Origin: JBBQYD01 sp942493075
Lineage (GTDB): Bacteria > Verrucomicrobiota > Verrucomicrobiia > Limisphaerales > UBA8199
NCBI GenBank assembly: GCA_942493075.1
Contig: OW818681.1
Coordinates: forward strand, 4,836,001-4,900,000
Reading direction: 5' to 3'
Length of the DNA: 64,000 nt
Shown here: positions 56,457-64,000 of the stretch, piece by piece
Numbering within the stretch: position 1 is the first letter of the stretch
Layout of the letters: the number at the start of each line of letters is the position of its first letter
Translations under genes and position numbers: made by a program
The notes under the pieces: model-generated
What the model was told of the DNA's origin: nothing
The model's database searches: none
The model's input: the letters and a program-made list of their open reading frames with translations, nothing else

Positions 56457-57620
56457 ATGATCGCGGCACGAAACCAATCCGAAGCGGTCGCCCCCGACAA
56501 GAAGCCCCCCATCACAGAGTACGTGGGCGAGGTCGTTTACATCTACGCGTTTGACCTCGCTTATGACATGCCCCGCCAGCCGTTGCGCGAGCTGCTCGGC
56601 CAACCTGTGGCGCAGTTCGCAGTGGATAGCAGCAAGCGCAATCCGCGCCATTTGTTTTTCCACCGTCCGAACATGGTGCGGCTTCCTCCGCTGGAGCGCA
56701 TAGGACCGAGCGGTCCGGTGCGTGTAGAACGCGGGCTTAAGCTGCTCCCAGTGGGCGCCATTAGCATTACCTTTCGCGTGCCGTTCCGAGTGAAGCACAT
56801 CGAGGACCTGGTGGTTTATCACGATCTGCAGTTCAGCCACGGTTCATTGCATGAGGAAGTCCGGGAACTGGCCGAAGCAGCGCGGCGGGAGCTTTCCAGG
56901 TTCTACGTGAGGCCGGTTCAAAACCTTGCGGATGAGGAGGCCTATACCGTTTTCTGTCTAAATTCTCCGTTAACCGCCCCAGACGGCTCGGTTTGGCACA
57001 CGGACGAGTGGCTCCAATCCAATCGCAGGGAGATTGCGGCGCTGCTCACCCAGGAGCCCGACGTTGCCCACCTTTCACGACAAGAGGCTGAGGAATCAAC
57101 CGACCGTGCCTTAAGCTATTATGAGCATGACCTGGTAGTCGTTGATTGGGACGCCGCATTAGTGATCGATCGTCCGGAGAATCTAGACGAGACTCTTTAC
57201 ATTCTGGAAGTGGCAAATCTGCAGTTGGCCGAACTGGAGGCTTATGACCGCCTATTGGACGACGCGCTCGACCGTGCGTATCGAGATCTTGGGGGGCGGT
57301 CGCTCCGAAGACGCAAAACGGTGATGCGCGAACTGCGGGAGATTCGCATAGACCTGGCACGCTTCAGTGATGAACTCTCGAACATTAGCAAGTTCTTCGG
57401 GGATTGGCACCTGGCGCGGATCTATGAAAACACGGCTGCGCGGTTCCACCTGGGGGACTGGCATCGCACGATTGAGAACAAGCTCAAGACGCTGGACAAC
57501 CTCTATCAACTGTTGAACCACGATCAGAGCAACCGCTGGATGCTGATCCTGGAGCTGACCATTGTGCTGTTGTTCATCATCGACCTGGTGATGCTGTTTT
57601 ACGGTTTGCCCACAAAGTAA
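56457..57620 (+). CDS. RMD1/DUF155-like membrane-anchored protein
   Basis: About 387 residues from ATG at 56457 behind GGCGG; a start at 56406 is less likely. Soluble for most of its length, with a long charged helical region (about 230-370: LDETLYILEVANLQLAELEAYDRLLDDALDRAY, RRKTVMRELREIRIDLARFSDEL) and one membrane helix at the very C-terminus (WMLILELTIVLLFIIDLVMLFYG). The layout and the end (KLKTLDNLYQLLNHDQSNRWMLILELTIV) resemble the RMD1/YagE-type DUF155 family, tail-anchored proteins linked to meiosis or mitochondria in yeast and of unknown role in bacteria. The resemblance is by eye; low-identity alternatives are possible. Confidence 0.55.
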   Translation: MIAARNQSEAVAPDKKPPITEYVGEVVYIYAFDLAYDMPRQPLRELLGQPVAQFAVDSSKRNPRHLFFHRPNMVRLPPLERIGPSGPVRVERGLKLLPVGAISITFRVPFRVKHIEDLVVYHDLQFSHGSLHEEVRELAEAARRELSRFYVRPVQNLADEEAYTVFCLNSPLTAPDGSVWHTDEWLQSNRREIAALLTQEPDVAHLSRQEAEESTDRALSYYEHDLVVVDWDAALVIDRPENLDETLYILEVANLQLAELEAYDRLLDDALDRAYRDLGGRSLRRRKTVMRELREIRIDLARFSDELSNISKFFGDWHLARIYENTAARFHLGDWHRTIENKLKTLDNLYQLLNHDQSNRWMLILELTIVLLFIIDLVMLFYGLPTK

Positions 57621-57669
57621 GCCGCAAAAGGCATTTGCGTGAACGCCGGGTTCAACCTAGCTTGGCCCA

Positions 57670-58089
57670 GTGAAATTGTCGGTCAAAAGCGATTATGCTG
57701 CGCGCGCTGTCTTTGGGCTGGCGCGGCATTACCACACTGGTGCAGCCGTGCGCGTGGACGATCTGGCGGCCGAACAAGGAATTCCTCCCAATTATCTGGT
57801 CCAAATCCTGATTGAATTGAAGTCCCAGGGCATTGCGCGCAGCTTGCGCGGGAAGGACGGCGGCTATGTCCTGGCTAAGGCGCCTTCTGAGATCACCTTC
57901 GGAGATATGCTGCGAGCCGTCCATGGCCCTGTATTCGACACTCCCGCCCTTTACGACGCGCATTGTCCGACCGAGTTGCGGAACATTTGGCGGAAGCTCC
58001 AGGTTACGCTGGATAAAGCCTCTGATGCCATCACGTTTCAGCAACTGATCGACGAAGCCGGCGGCAAACAGGAGATGTACTATATTTAG
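57670..58089 (+). CDS. Rrf2-family transcriptional regulator
   Basis: 139 residues starting with GTG at 57670 (MKLSVKSDYAARAVFGLARHY). The winged helix-turn-helix shows the family signature: AVRVDDLAAEQGIPPNYLVQILIELKSQGIARSLRGKDGGYVLAKAPSEITFGDML. Only one cysteine (DAHCP) is present, so the three-cysteine iron-sulphur site of IscR is missing; it may use no cluster or a different signal. The target is unknown. It lies 49 bases downstream of the RMD1-like gene and may be in one operon with it. Confidence 0.9.
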   Translation: MKLSVKSDYAARAVFGLARHYHTGAAVRVDDLAAEQGIPPNYLVQILIELKSQGIARSLRGKDGGYVLAKAPSEITFGDMLRAVHGPVFDTPALYDAHCPTELRNIWRKLQVTLDKASDAITFQQLIDEAGGKQEMYYI

Positions 58090-58099
58090 GATGCGCCTC

Positions 58100-58591
58100 T
58101 CACTTTGCCTTCTCACTTCGCTGAAGCCTGATGTAGTAGCCCTCGCCGTGCTTTATGGCCAACTGCATGCCATGCGGAGGCGTCTCGCCAAGAATCGGCA
58201 GGCTCAGCACTGAAAAGCCGCCGATGGAGTTCAGTCCCACGCCATCGTAAAACTCGACTTCCCAGATGGCGTTGTGTGGGATAATCCTCCATTTGCCCGT
58301 GGTTGAGAAATAGACCCCTTTTTGCGGAACGTGTACAACGGACGGAATTTCGGAGAACACGAACGTCATATCCGACTTGAGTTCGATGTAACCCGCACCG
58401 TTGGTGAAGCCTTTCGCGTTCAATGCCGAAGCGTTCGCGCCGTCAAAGGTGTAAATGCCGAACAAGTTAGAAGCAACCACCCCTTGTGTGTTGTATCCAA
58501 AAGCCTTGGGACCGTAACAGCCCTCTGGATGACAGGAGACAATAAAAAACAGGAGCAGGGTTGTCGGCAGAATCTTGAGGAATGTTTTCAT
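58100..58591 (-). CDS. Hypothetical lipoprotein, 163 residues
   Basis: Signal peptide with lipobox (LLFFIVSC, Cys20). The mature part is beta-rich (IELKSDMTFVFSEIPSVVHVPQKGVYFSTTGKWRII, IWEVEFYDGVGLNSI) and resembles small lipocalin-like or DUF proteins, but I do not assign it. It is probably anchored in the outer membrane. It is alone or with the next upstream gene on the minus strand. Confidence 0.65.
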   Translation of the reverse strand: MKTFLKILPTTLLLFFIVSCHPEGCYGPKAFGYNTQGVVASNLFGIYTFDGANASALNAKGFTNGAGYIELKSDMTFVFSEIPSVVHVPQKGVYFSTTGKWRIIPHNAIWEVEFYDGVGLNSIGGFSVLSLPILGETPPHGMQLAIKHGEGYYIRLQRSEKAK

Positions 58592-58636
58592 AACGGCGGT
58601 CGTTGGCCCCTTGAGTTGGTTTCAGAGTTATAGGTG

Positions 58637-58978
58637 TCAACGAAATCCACATCGCTCATGTTGCGCGCAAGCAGGCGCCGCGTTGGGCCCTATTTCTTGA
58701 TGATTCACAATCTCGGCAACAGCGCCCAGACTAGGCAAAGCAAAAAAGCATAGACACCTGCGCGGGCGATCATCTGAGCGTCGCAACAGAGCGGAACAGG
58801 CTAGGGCCAGGGCCCCCGCTAGCATTCCCGCGTTGAGCAGAACCCCGTACCGCGTCTGGGTCTCGTGCTTGCCAGGAATGGTAAAGTCCAAAAACCAGCA
58901 TAAAAGGGTAAATGCGACAAAGAAGCTAATGACAGTCAGCGCTGTCACCCTTTGGAACCTGAGTGCCGCAGAATTCAT
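58637..58978 (-). CDS. Hypothetical small membrane protein, 113 residues
   Basis: Two hydrophobic segments (VTALTVISFFVAFTLLCWFL, about 10-30; YGVLLNAGMLAGALALACSALL, about 44-65) and a Cys/Arg-rich tail. The tail looks unlike a protein end, so the gene may be frameshifted after about residue 70. Not recognised. Confidence 0.4.
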   Translation of the reverse strand: MNSAALRFQRVTALTVISFFVAFTLLCWFLDFTIPGKHETQTRYGVLLNAGMLAGALALACSALLRRSDDRPRRCLCFFALPSLGAVAEIVNHQEIGPNAAPACAQHERCGFR

Positions 58979-59084
58979 GGCTCATCGAATCGGGACTTTA
59001 GGTGCATGGGAGATTCTCGGGCTGCCGATGCGAACGTCAAGCGGCTTCGATCTGGGAATTCAAGCAGACCGTTCTCCACCGCTT

Positions 59085-60191
59085 TCACGCCCGCGCCCGC
59101 AAATAGCGACCTAGCCAAAACACAAGTGGCACAAGTATCAAAGTGAATGGCAGCATCCGCATGATCCGGTTAGTAGGTGCCACTGGAACAGTTGCTCTCC
59201 CTAAGTCGATGTATTCTCGAGCATCCGATACGCTGGCTCGTGACAGCCAATTTGTTTCTATGAAATACGAGAATTGCAGCCCGTTCCCATTGTTAAGTCT
59301 TTGCTCGGTAACAAGGGTCTTTCCAGGAGGAAGCGCCGGCATGAACGAGGGGGGAGTTTTACCAATAACCACGTTCGTCGCCACCATGTGAAACTCGTTG
59401 CAGAGCTGAAGCACAGCGTCATTGGTTTGCTGCGAGTCGTATCTCTGGATCACCACCGAGGCCTCTCCAGGAACAGACAATCCTCCGACCTCCATGAATG
59501 ACACAGTGCGATAGATGACATTGGTCAGGCGCATGCCGCTGTGGCTTTCGCCAGGATCAGTTTCTCTGACATAATGGATACTCCTGGGCAAATAGGGCCT
59601 GATTCCATTTGTTACCCATACAGCTTCCTCGAGAAAGCCACTTTCCCCCATCGCCCTGGGGTTGCTTGGGCTCGCATAGCCAGCAAATGGAACTGGAAGA
59701 AGCGTACCCGATTGGCTGTTAGCAAGCGTGGGGCCTGAGGCATAGGCCAGCCAGAGGGCCCCCGCCTCGGGTGCAAACGCGAAAAACGGCACCGTGCCCC
59801 TTCTTGCTGTTGCATCCCCAACGTTACTACCTGTGGGAAGTTTTTGCTGGGTACGGATTTTTATCCTTGTCTCGTAATTCAACAACATAAAGGTGTCCTC
59901 ACCGTCACATGACACTGTTGTTGAATCGCGCAGGTTTAGATCTACGGATCCCAGTGTCATCAGCCATCGGTCATCGGCGACGAACATTTCGAATCCAACG
60001 GTGGATTCCGGGTACCTTAAACCTCCATTTTCTGAAGCCATGAGAGTCTTGGTGCGTATTGTCCCTTGCACACAATATTCGGTTGTTGCCGCGCTTGCTT
60101 CATAACCGGCCAACACGAGTGCAGTAATGAGGAAGTTTGCCAGTCTCGTAAGTGGAAATATCCTTTGAGGTCTTATCGGCGGTCGTTGCAT
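59085..60191 (-). CDS. Hypothetical exported protein, paralogue of the next gene
   Basis: 368 residues with a signal peptide (LANFLITALVLAGYEASAA) and a C-terminal membrane helix (MRMLPFTLILVPLVFWLGRYL). The body is beta-rich with motifs EYCVQGTIRTK, VADDRWLMTLGSVDLN, SCDGEDTFMLL and LWLAYASGPTL. Similar motifs in the same order occur in the divergent gene at 60594-61550 (W-x-hydrophobic, CDG, YAS), so the two are distant paralogues. No function known. Confidence 0.6.
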   Translation of the reverse strand: MQRPPIRPQRIFPLTRLANFLITALVLAGYEASAATTEYCVQGTIRTKTLMASENGGLRYPESTVGFEMFVADDRWLMTLGSVDLNLRDSTTVSCDGEDTFMLLNYETRIKIRTQQKLPTGSNVGDATARRGTVPFFAFAPEAGALWLAYASGPTLANSQSGTLLPVPFAGYASPSNPRAMGESGFLEEAVWVTNGIRPYLPRSIHYVRETDPGESHSGMRLTNVIYRTVSFMEVGGLSVPGEASVVIQRYDSQQTNDAVLQLCNEFHMVATNVVIGKTPPSFMPALPPGKTLVTEQRLNNGNGLQFSYFIETNWLSRASVSDAREYIDLGRATVPVAPTNRIMRMLPFTLILVPLVFWLGRYLRARA

Positions 60192-60420
60192 ATACAGGGG
60201 GTTGATCTTTCAGACTGTTACGCCCGGCCCGGCATCGGCTGGTTCGGAAGAACTGCATGGCCGGGGCATCTGTTCAATCTGCTGAATTGTAAGTTCAAGG
60301 GGCGGTGCAATGTTATATGTTTGGCATATCAACCATGAAGCTCAAGCAACTTTCTCCATGGCACTTTGGATCGGGGTCTCCTCTGTTCTCTCTATCCCCC
60401 TCCTGTTCAGAAAAGAAAAG

Positions 60421-60468
60421 GGGCGGCGAGACGCCGCCCGTACTCGCAGTCGAGACGACCGCGCTACA
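60421..60468 (+). repeat. Dispersed repeat C, copy 2
   Basis: GGGCGGCGAGACGCCGCCCG, TACTCGCAG, then a variable tail ending GCTACA. It lies upstream of, and just outside, the coding part of the next gene. Confidence 0.85.
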
Positions 60469-60593
60469 AATCTGAAATGGCTTCCCTGCGAGAGATGCTC
60501 CCCCTACCCTGTGCCGCAATGTCCACCGAAACATCCCAAATGCATCCTCATTATTACGAGGGTTATCAAGTCGAGCTACCCATTGGTGCCACG

Positions 60594-61550
60594 ATGCTGC
60601 GCGGCTGGCTTTCGAGATTGATTCGGCTGATTGCGGGAGTGTTGCCTGTGTTTCTGGGAGGCATTGTGGCCGCTCAGGATTTTGAACTGCATGGCACCAT
60701 GAAACACACTCTATCGAACGGGACAACCATACCTCCTTCTCAGATTTCCGTATCATGCAGCGGCTCGAATTGGTTCATAAAACGAGTGACACCTGCCACG
60801 GCCAACACGAACCTTAACCCAGCAACGCCCGACCTCGGCATACTCCTGGCCATAGATGAACTGGCTTGCGATGGCACGAACATCTACGAACTCATGCACT
60901 TTGAATCAGACGCCCCTCTAGGTGTAAACGATAAGAAGAACATCGGATTTGTCACCAATAGCTGGACAGGAAAGATGATGCTGCCAGGATTTCCGGTATA
61001 CGCCTTTCATGTTATTTCGAAGGTCATCTTCTACGCGTATGCCTCATCCGCGTATCTTGACTCCTCTGTAATAGGAAAGATTCATCGAATCGAAATGGGA
61101 GAAGAAGCGGATATCCGAGTAAATGCGGAAGTGGTTCGCCTTCAGGATGCCCTGAGACTGCCGAAGGAGATCCTCTTTCGAGAGCCTGGTGGCCCAACCC
61201 GCGCCAGTATTCGTTCCAGCAACTTCACCAATCTGAACAACTTTGAAATTCCTTTGAGCGTGGAGTTCGAACAATACGCGCACGGGCAGGAGGTGGCTAC
61301 CCATCGTTTTGAGGTAACGAGCATTACGCCTGGATGTGCCAGGAAGTCTTTCGCTCCGCGGCCGCCAAAGGAGAATATTTCGATAAACGATTATCGGCTC
61401 TCCTACTCGGCCATGCCGATACCGCCGGTTCAGTTGCACTCTCAAGGCCGGGAGTGGCCCACTCTAGACGATGCGAAGGCCAGTGAAAGCTATGCGGCGC
61501 TGAAAATGGTCGATTGGACGAAGGTGCGACGTTTACCAAGCCAGCCTTAA
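60594..61550 (+). CDS. Hypothetical exported protein, paralogue of the preceding divergent gene
   Basis: About 318 residues from ATG at 60594; the longer frame from 60366 runs through repeat C and is not coding. Signal peptide MLRGWLSRLIRLIAGVLPVF. The body is beta-rich with VSCSGSNWFIKRV, ELACDGTNIYELMHF and VIFYAYASSAYL, matching the order in the gene at 59085-60191. It lacks the C-terminal membrane helix of its paralogue. Starts at 60519 or 60477 are possible. Not recognised. Confidence 0.6.
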   Translation: MLRGWLSRLIRLIAGVLPVFLGGIVAAQDFELHGTMKHTLSNGTTIPPSQISVSCSGSNWFIKRVTPATANTNLNPATPDLGILLAIDELACDGTNIYELMHFESDAPLGVNDKKNIGFVTNSWTGKMMLPGFPVYAFHVISKVIFYAYASSAYLDSSVIGKIHRIEMGEEADIRVNAEVVRLQDALRLPKEILFREPGGPTRASIRSSNFTNLNNFEIPLSVEFEQYAHGQEVATHRFEVTSITPGCARKSFAPRPPKENISINDYRLSYSAMPIPPVQLHSQGREWPTLDDAKASESYAALKMVDWTKVRRLPSQP

Positions 61551-61669
61551 ATCGGACGGAGATCGTGTGGCGTATCGTGGGCAATCAGTCATTGACAGTC
61601 CGCGTGCATTCCGATTACGCAAACAAGACTTGGGCGAAGGCGCAACCCCATTGGCGTTGATGAGGAAAT

Positions 61670-61808
61670 GGCCGTGTGGGGACCCAAGGTAGCGACTGCG
61701 TCGCAACCTGGGGCTTTGGGGCGCAATCCCGTTGGGATTGGGGGATGGTCGGAGGTCGGGCGCTCCGAGTCATTCGATCCTAAAAACTGCAGAGGATCAG
61801 AGGACTTC
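61670..61808 (-). repeat. Dispersed repeat D/E copy, reverse orientation
   Basis: Minus-strand reading gives CCCCCAATCCCAACGGGATTGC, the CCCCAAAGCCCC part and CTACCTTGGGTCCCCAC. Element E (CTGAAGTCCTCTGATCCTC) precedes it on the same strand, as in the copy at 17630. Confidence 0.75.
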
Positions 61809-62034
61809 AGCACCCCAAGATAGCAAGCGGCGTCCCTCAGGCGAAACTTGCGCTTCATACCCCAAAAACTTCTGTCTCCTGGTCTCGTCGTCAACCTTGA
61901 GTCTTGGCGTCTTCGCGTGATTACCTTCTTCTAGCCTCTTTTCCCCTTTGCGCGTGCCTCCTCCTTCTGATAGCCGCGCCGCCAGGTGCCTCCGCGAACT
62001 CCTGCCGCTCCACGTGAACAGCCGGGAAACTGGA

Positions 62035-62082
62035 GGGCGGCGAGACGCCGCCCGTACTCGCAGTCGAGACGACTGCGCTACA
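62035..62082 (+). repeat. Dispersed repeat C, copy 3
   Basis: Nearly identical to 60421-60468: GGGCGGCGAGACGCCGCCCG, TACTCGCAGTCGAGACGAC, GCTACA. It ends 8 bases before the korB stop. Confidence 0.85.
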
Positions 62083-62089
62083 CATGGGC

Positions 62090-63019
62090 CTAATGCATGC
62101 GGTCGAAGGTCTTTTGCAGGATCTGCCAGTCTTTCATTCCACTGAACTTCGCCTGACTGGCAGTAACGACCTCGGCTTCACGGGCGTTCTTGGTTGGCTT
62201 CTTTACTTGATAGAAGATGCCGAAGGAGCCGGGGAAAGGCTGGTCAGCCAGTTTGTACGCCGCCAATTCATTCGTTACATCGTGATCGGCAGGAACGAGG
62301 TTGAATTGCCCGCCTTTCCGTGGATTCGAAGCGTCAAAAGCCCCGTCGTAGAACTCCACGCATTCACTTAAGCATTCGATGAAGCTGAAGCCATCGTGAT
62401 CCGCGGCGGCTTCCATCATTTGCAACACGTGATTCGGATTCGAATGCGTGGTGCGTGCCACGAAGGTCGCGCCGGCGGCAATCGCCTGCTTCATGGGGTT
62501 GATGGGATAATCGACCGCACCCCAGATATCGGTTTTGCTTTTGAACCCTAGCGGAGAAGTCGGGGAGGTCTGCTTCTTAGTCAAACCGTAAACCCAGTTA
62601 TCCATGACCACATAGGTCAACTTGATGTTCTTCCGGGCGGTGTGGGTAAAATGATTACCACCGATAGAAAAGGCATCCCCATCCCCGCCGAAAACGAACA
62701 CGTGCAGGTCGGGACGGGAAAGCGAAATACCGCTGGCAAAGGACAGGGCGCGGCCATGGATGAAATGGGCGCCGTGAGCTTGAACAAAGTAAGGAAAACG
62801 GCTGGAGCAGCCGATGCCGGAGATCGTGGTGATCTTCTCCTGCCAGAGCTTGCGGCGCTCGATCATCTTGAAGTAAAGCGCGAGCACGGCGAAATCACCG
62901 CAACCCGGGCACCAGGTCGGGTGGTCAGACGCGATTTCTTTTTTGCTCAACGGTTTGCGCTCGGACACAACACCGGCGGGGACCAACGGAGCTTCGAGAG
63001 GGGTTGCAGAACTGCTCAT
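62090..63019 (-). CDS. korB: 2-oxoacid:ferredoxin oxidoreductase, beta subunit (KorB type)
   Basis: 309 residues. Thiamine diphosphate-binding subunit: HPTWCPGCGDFAVLA, GIGCSSRFPYFVQAHGAHFIHGRALSFASGI and FGGDGDAFSIGGNHFTHTARKNIKLTYVVMDNWVYGLTKKQTSPTSP, with the GDGD-N motif. With the alpha subunit it converts 2-oxoglutarate (or another 2-oxoacid) and CoA to acyl-CoA and CO2, passing electrons to ferredoxin. Conserved Cys in CPGCG is as in the family. The substrate class is inferred from similarity to KorB. It follows korA by 12 bases. Confidence 0.92.
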   Translation of the reverse strand: MSSSATPLEAPLVPAGVVSERKPLSKKEIASDHPTWCPGCGDFAVLALYFKMIERRKLWQEKITTISGIGCSSRFPYFVQAHGAHFIHGRALSFASGISLSRPDLHVFVFGGDGDAFSIGGNHFTHTARKNIKLTYVVMDNWVYGLTKKQTSPTSPLGFKSKTDIWGAVDYPINPMKQAIAAGATFVARTTHSNPNHVLQMMEAAADHDGFSFIECLSECVEFYDGAFDASNPRKGGQFNLVPADHDVTNELAAYKLADQPFPGSFGIFYQVKKPTKNAREAEVVTASQAKFSGMKDWQILQKTFDRMH

Positions 63020-63031
63020 AAAATCAATAGC

Positions 63032-64000
63032 TTAAAGTTTGTTCATGCCGGCCGCGACATCCGCCTTTGCGCGCTCCAGGATTTCTTTCACCTTGAAAGT
63101 GAGTCCGTCGGTTTTGTTAATGCCACGTATTTTGCGATCACAGAAGCGGGCACGGAGCACTGCTGCCAGTTGCCCGTAGCCATACAGGCCTTCATCGTTC
63201 ATCTCGACAACAAACACCTTGTTGAAGCCGGAGAAGATGTTCTCCAAGCCAGGTGGCAGGGGGTTCAAATACTTGATGTGCAGGGAGGACACACTATCTC
63301 CTGCGGCTCGGGCTCGATCCACAGCTTCCTGCAAAGGACCACGAGTGGACCCCCAGCCCACCAGCAGAATGTTCCCTTCGGGTGGCCCATAGACCTTGGG
63401 GGTAGGGAGCGTGGCGCTGAACGCTTGCAGTTTGCGCCGGCGGCGCCCGTTCATCTGCGCATGCATCTTGGGCGATGCACTGGGATGCCCGTATTCGTCG
63501 TGCTCCAGTCCGCAAGCGATTGGGTATTTTCCGTCCATGATCCGCGTGCCGGGAACCACCCGCGGGTTTGCACCGTCGGGAGAGGAGAGATCATACGGCT
63601 TGTACGTTTCCACTGGAGAAAGGTTCGGAGAAATATCCTGGCAGACCTTCTCCAAATCAGGCTGAGGAAAGGCTTCGATGCGGGTGGCGATGGCTTGATC
63701 GCTCAGCAAAATCACTGGGACATTGTATTTCCGGGCAACGTTTACGGCCTCGATCCCCATATAGAAGCACTCCTCGACGTTGCTCGGAGCGAGCACGATG
63801 CGCGGTGCATCGCCGTGGCCGCCATAAAAGGCGAGGTTCAAATCCGATTGCTCCACCTGCGTAGGCAAGCCTGTGGACGGACCCCCTCGCTGAACGTTAA
63901 TAATCACGACGGGCACCTCGGCCATGACTCCCCAACCGATGGCTTCGCTTTTGAGAGAGATTCCCGGACCACTCGAACCAGTGACAGCCACCTTGCCAGC
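63032..64000 (-). CDS. korA: 2-oxoacid:ferredoxin oxidoreductase, alpha subunit, C-terminal part (runs off window end)
   Basis: 323 codons of the 3' part; the start is beyond the window. Visible marks: TGSSGPGISLKSEAIGWGVMAEVPVVIINVQRGGPSTGLPTQVEQSDL, VEECFYMGIEAVNVARKYNVPVILLSDQAIA, YKPYDLSSPDGANPRVVPG and LVGWGSTRGPLQEAVDRARAAGDSVSSLHIKYLNPLP. The family usually begins with a gamma-like domain, not visible here. It forms the enzyme with KorB and is co-transcribed with it. Confidence 0.92.
   Translation of the reverse strand, partial: AGKVAVTGSSGPGISLKSEAIGWGVMAEVPVVIINVQRGGPSTGLPTQVEQSDLNLAFYGGHGDAPRIVLAPSNVEECFYMGIEAVNVARKYNVPVILLSDQAIATRIEAFPQPDLEKVCQDISPNLSPVETYKPYDLSSPDGANPRVVPGTRIMDGKYPIACGLEHDEYGHPSASPKMHAQMNGRRRRKLQAFSATLPTPKVYGPPEGNILLVGWGSTRGPLQEAVDRARAAGDSVSSLHIKYLNPLPPGLENIFSGFNKVFVVEMNDEGLYGYGQLAAVLRARFCDRKIRGINKTDGLTFKVKEILERAKADVAAGMNKL

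Larger units (their letters stand above)
61551..62089. other. Gene-free stretch with repeats C and D/E
   Basis: About 540 bases before korB's 3' end. Repeat D/E (61670-61808) and repeat C copy 3 (62035-62082) fill much of it. Nothing else is supported. Confidence 0.6.

Overview
The window looks like a chromosomal segment of a Verrucomicrobiota bacterium, most likely a soil or freshwater member of the subdivision 3 / Limisphaerales-Pedosphaerales type. This is inferred from the content: a conserved tuf-secE-nusG-rplKAJL-rpoBC locus inside a region rich in secreted glycoside hydrolases, TIG/LamG/DUF2341 proteins, an RHS remnant, Tat-exported oxidoreductases, and many short dispersed palindromic repeats. 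No rRNA gene, CRISPR array or prophage is visible.

Layout. 0-17.5 kb: the 5' part of a chemoreceptor gene (cut by the window edge), a possible 58-residue peptide gene, a Ycf48/TIG secreted protein, a GH43 enzyme, a large secreted GH-like/DUF2341/LamG protein, a hybrid histidine kinase, proS, an NlpC/P60-like lipoprotein and a DUF6259 glycoside hydrolase, separated by repeat-filled spacers. 17.9-20.0 kb: a group II intron with its reverse transcriptase/maturase, lying just downstream of a dispersed palindromic repeat. 20.5-21.7 kb: a ThrH-type HAD phosphatase and a LOG-family protein. 21.7-35 kb (all minus strand): tRNA-Thr, tuf, tRNA-Trp, tRNA-Ser, secE, nusG, rplK, rplA, rplJ, rplL, rpoB, rpoC, with a recognisable promoter upstream of tRNA-Thr, a terminator after tuf and one after rpoC. 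35-36.8 kb: RNase HIII, a small membrane protein and a DUF456 protein. 36.8-37.8 kb: a gene-free stretch with direct repeats and long hairpins. 37.8-44.2 kb: a sugar locus (GH127, GH1-like, DUF4434, MFS transporter). 44.2-47 kb: repeats, a truncated RHS gene with a small secreted neighbour, and a 25-bp perfect hairpin. 47-58 kb: dipeptide epimerase, an HtrA-type protease with a protease-dead partner, a 5TMR hybrid kinase, a Gfo/Idh/MocA oxidoreductase, galK, an RMD1-like membrane protein and an Rrf2 regulator. 58-62 kb: hypothetical exported proteins, two of them divergent paralogues. 62-64 kb: korB and the 3' part of korA.

How the genes fit together. GH43, GH127, the GH1-like enzyme, the other GH-like proteins, the MFS transporter, galK and the Gfo/Idh/MocA protein suggest use of plant-type polysaccharides, probably with arabinose and galactose side chains. 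The tuf-rpoC block is the conserved transcription/translation locus. The least ordinary items are the HtrA plus pseudoprotease pair, the intron sitting behind a repeat palindrome, the RHS tip with a secreted neighbour, two long perfect hairpins, a terminator that lies in the leader of the next gene, and a set of dispersed repeat families. All family assignments come from reading the translated sequence; no database search was run.
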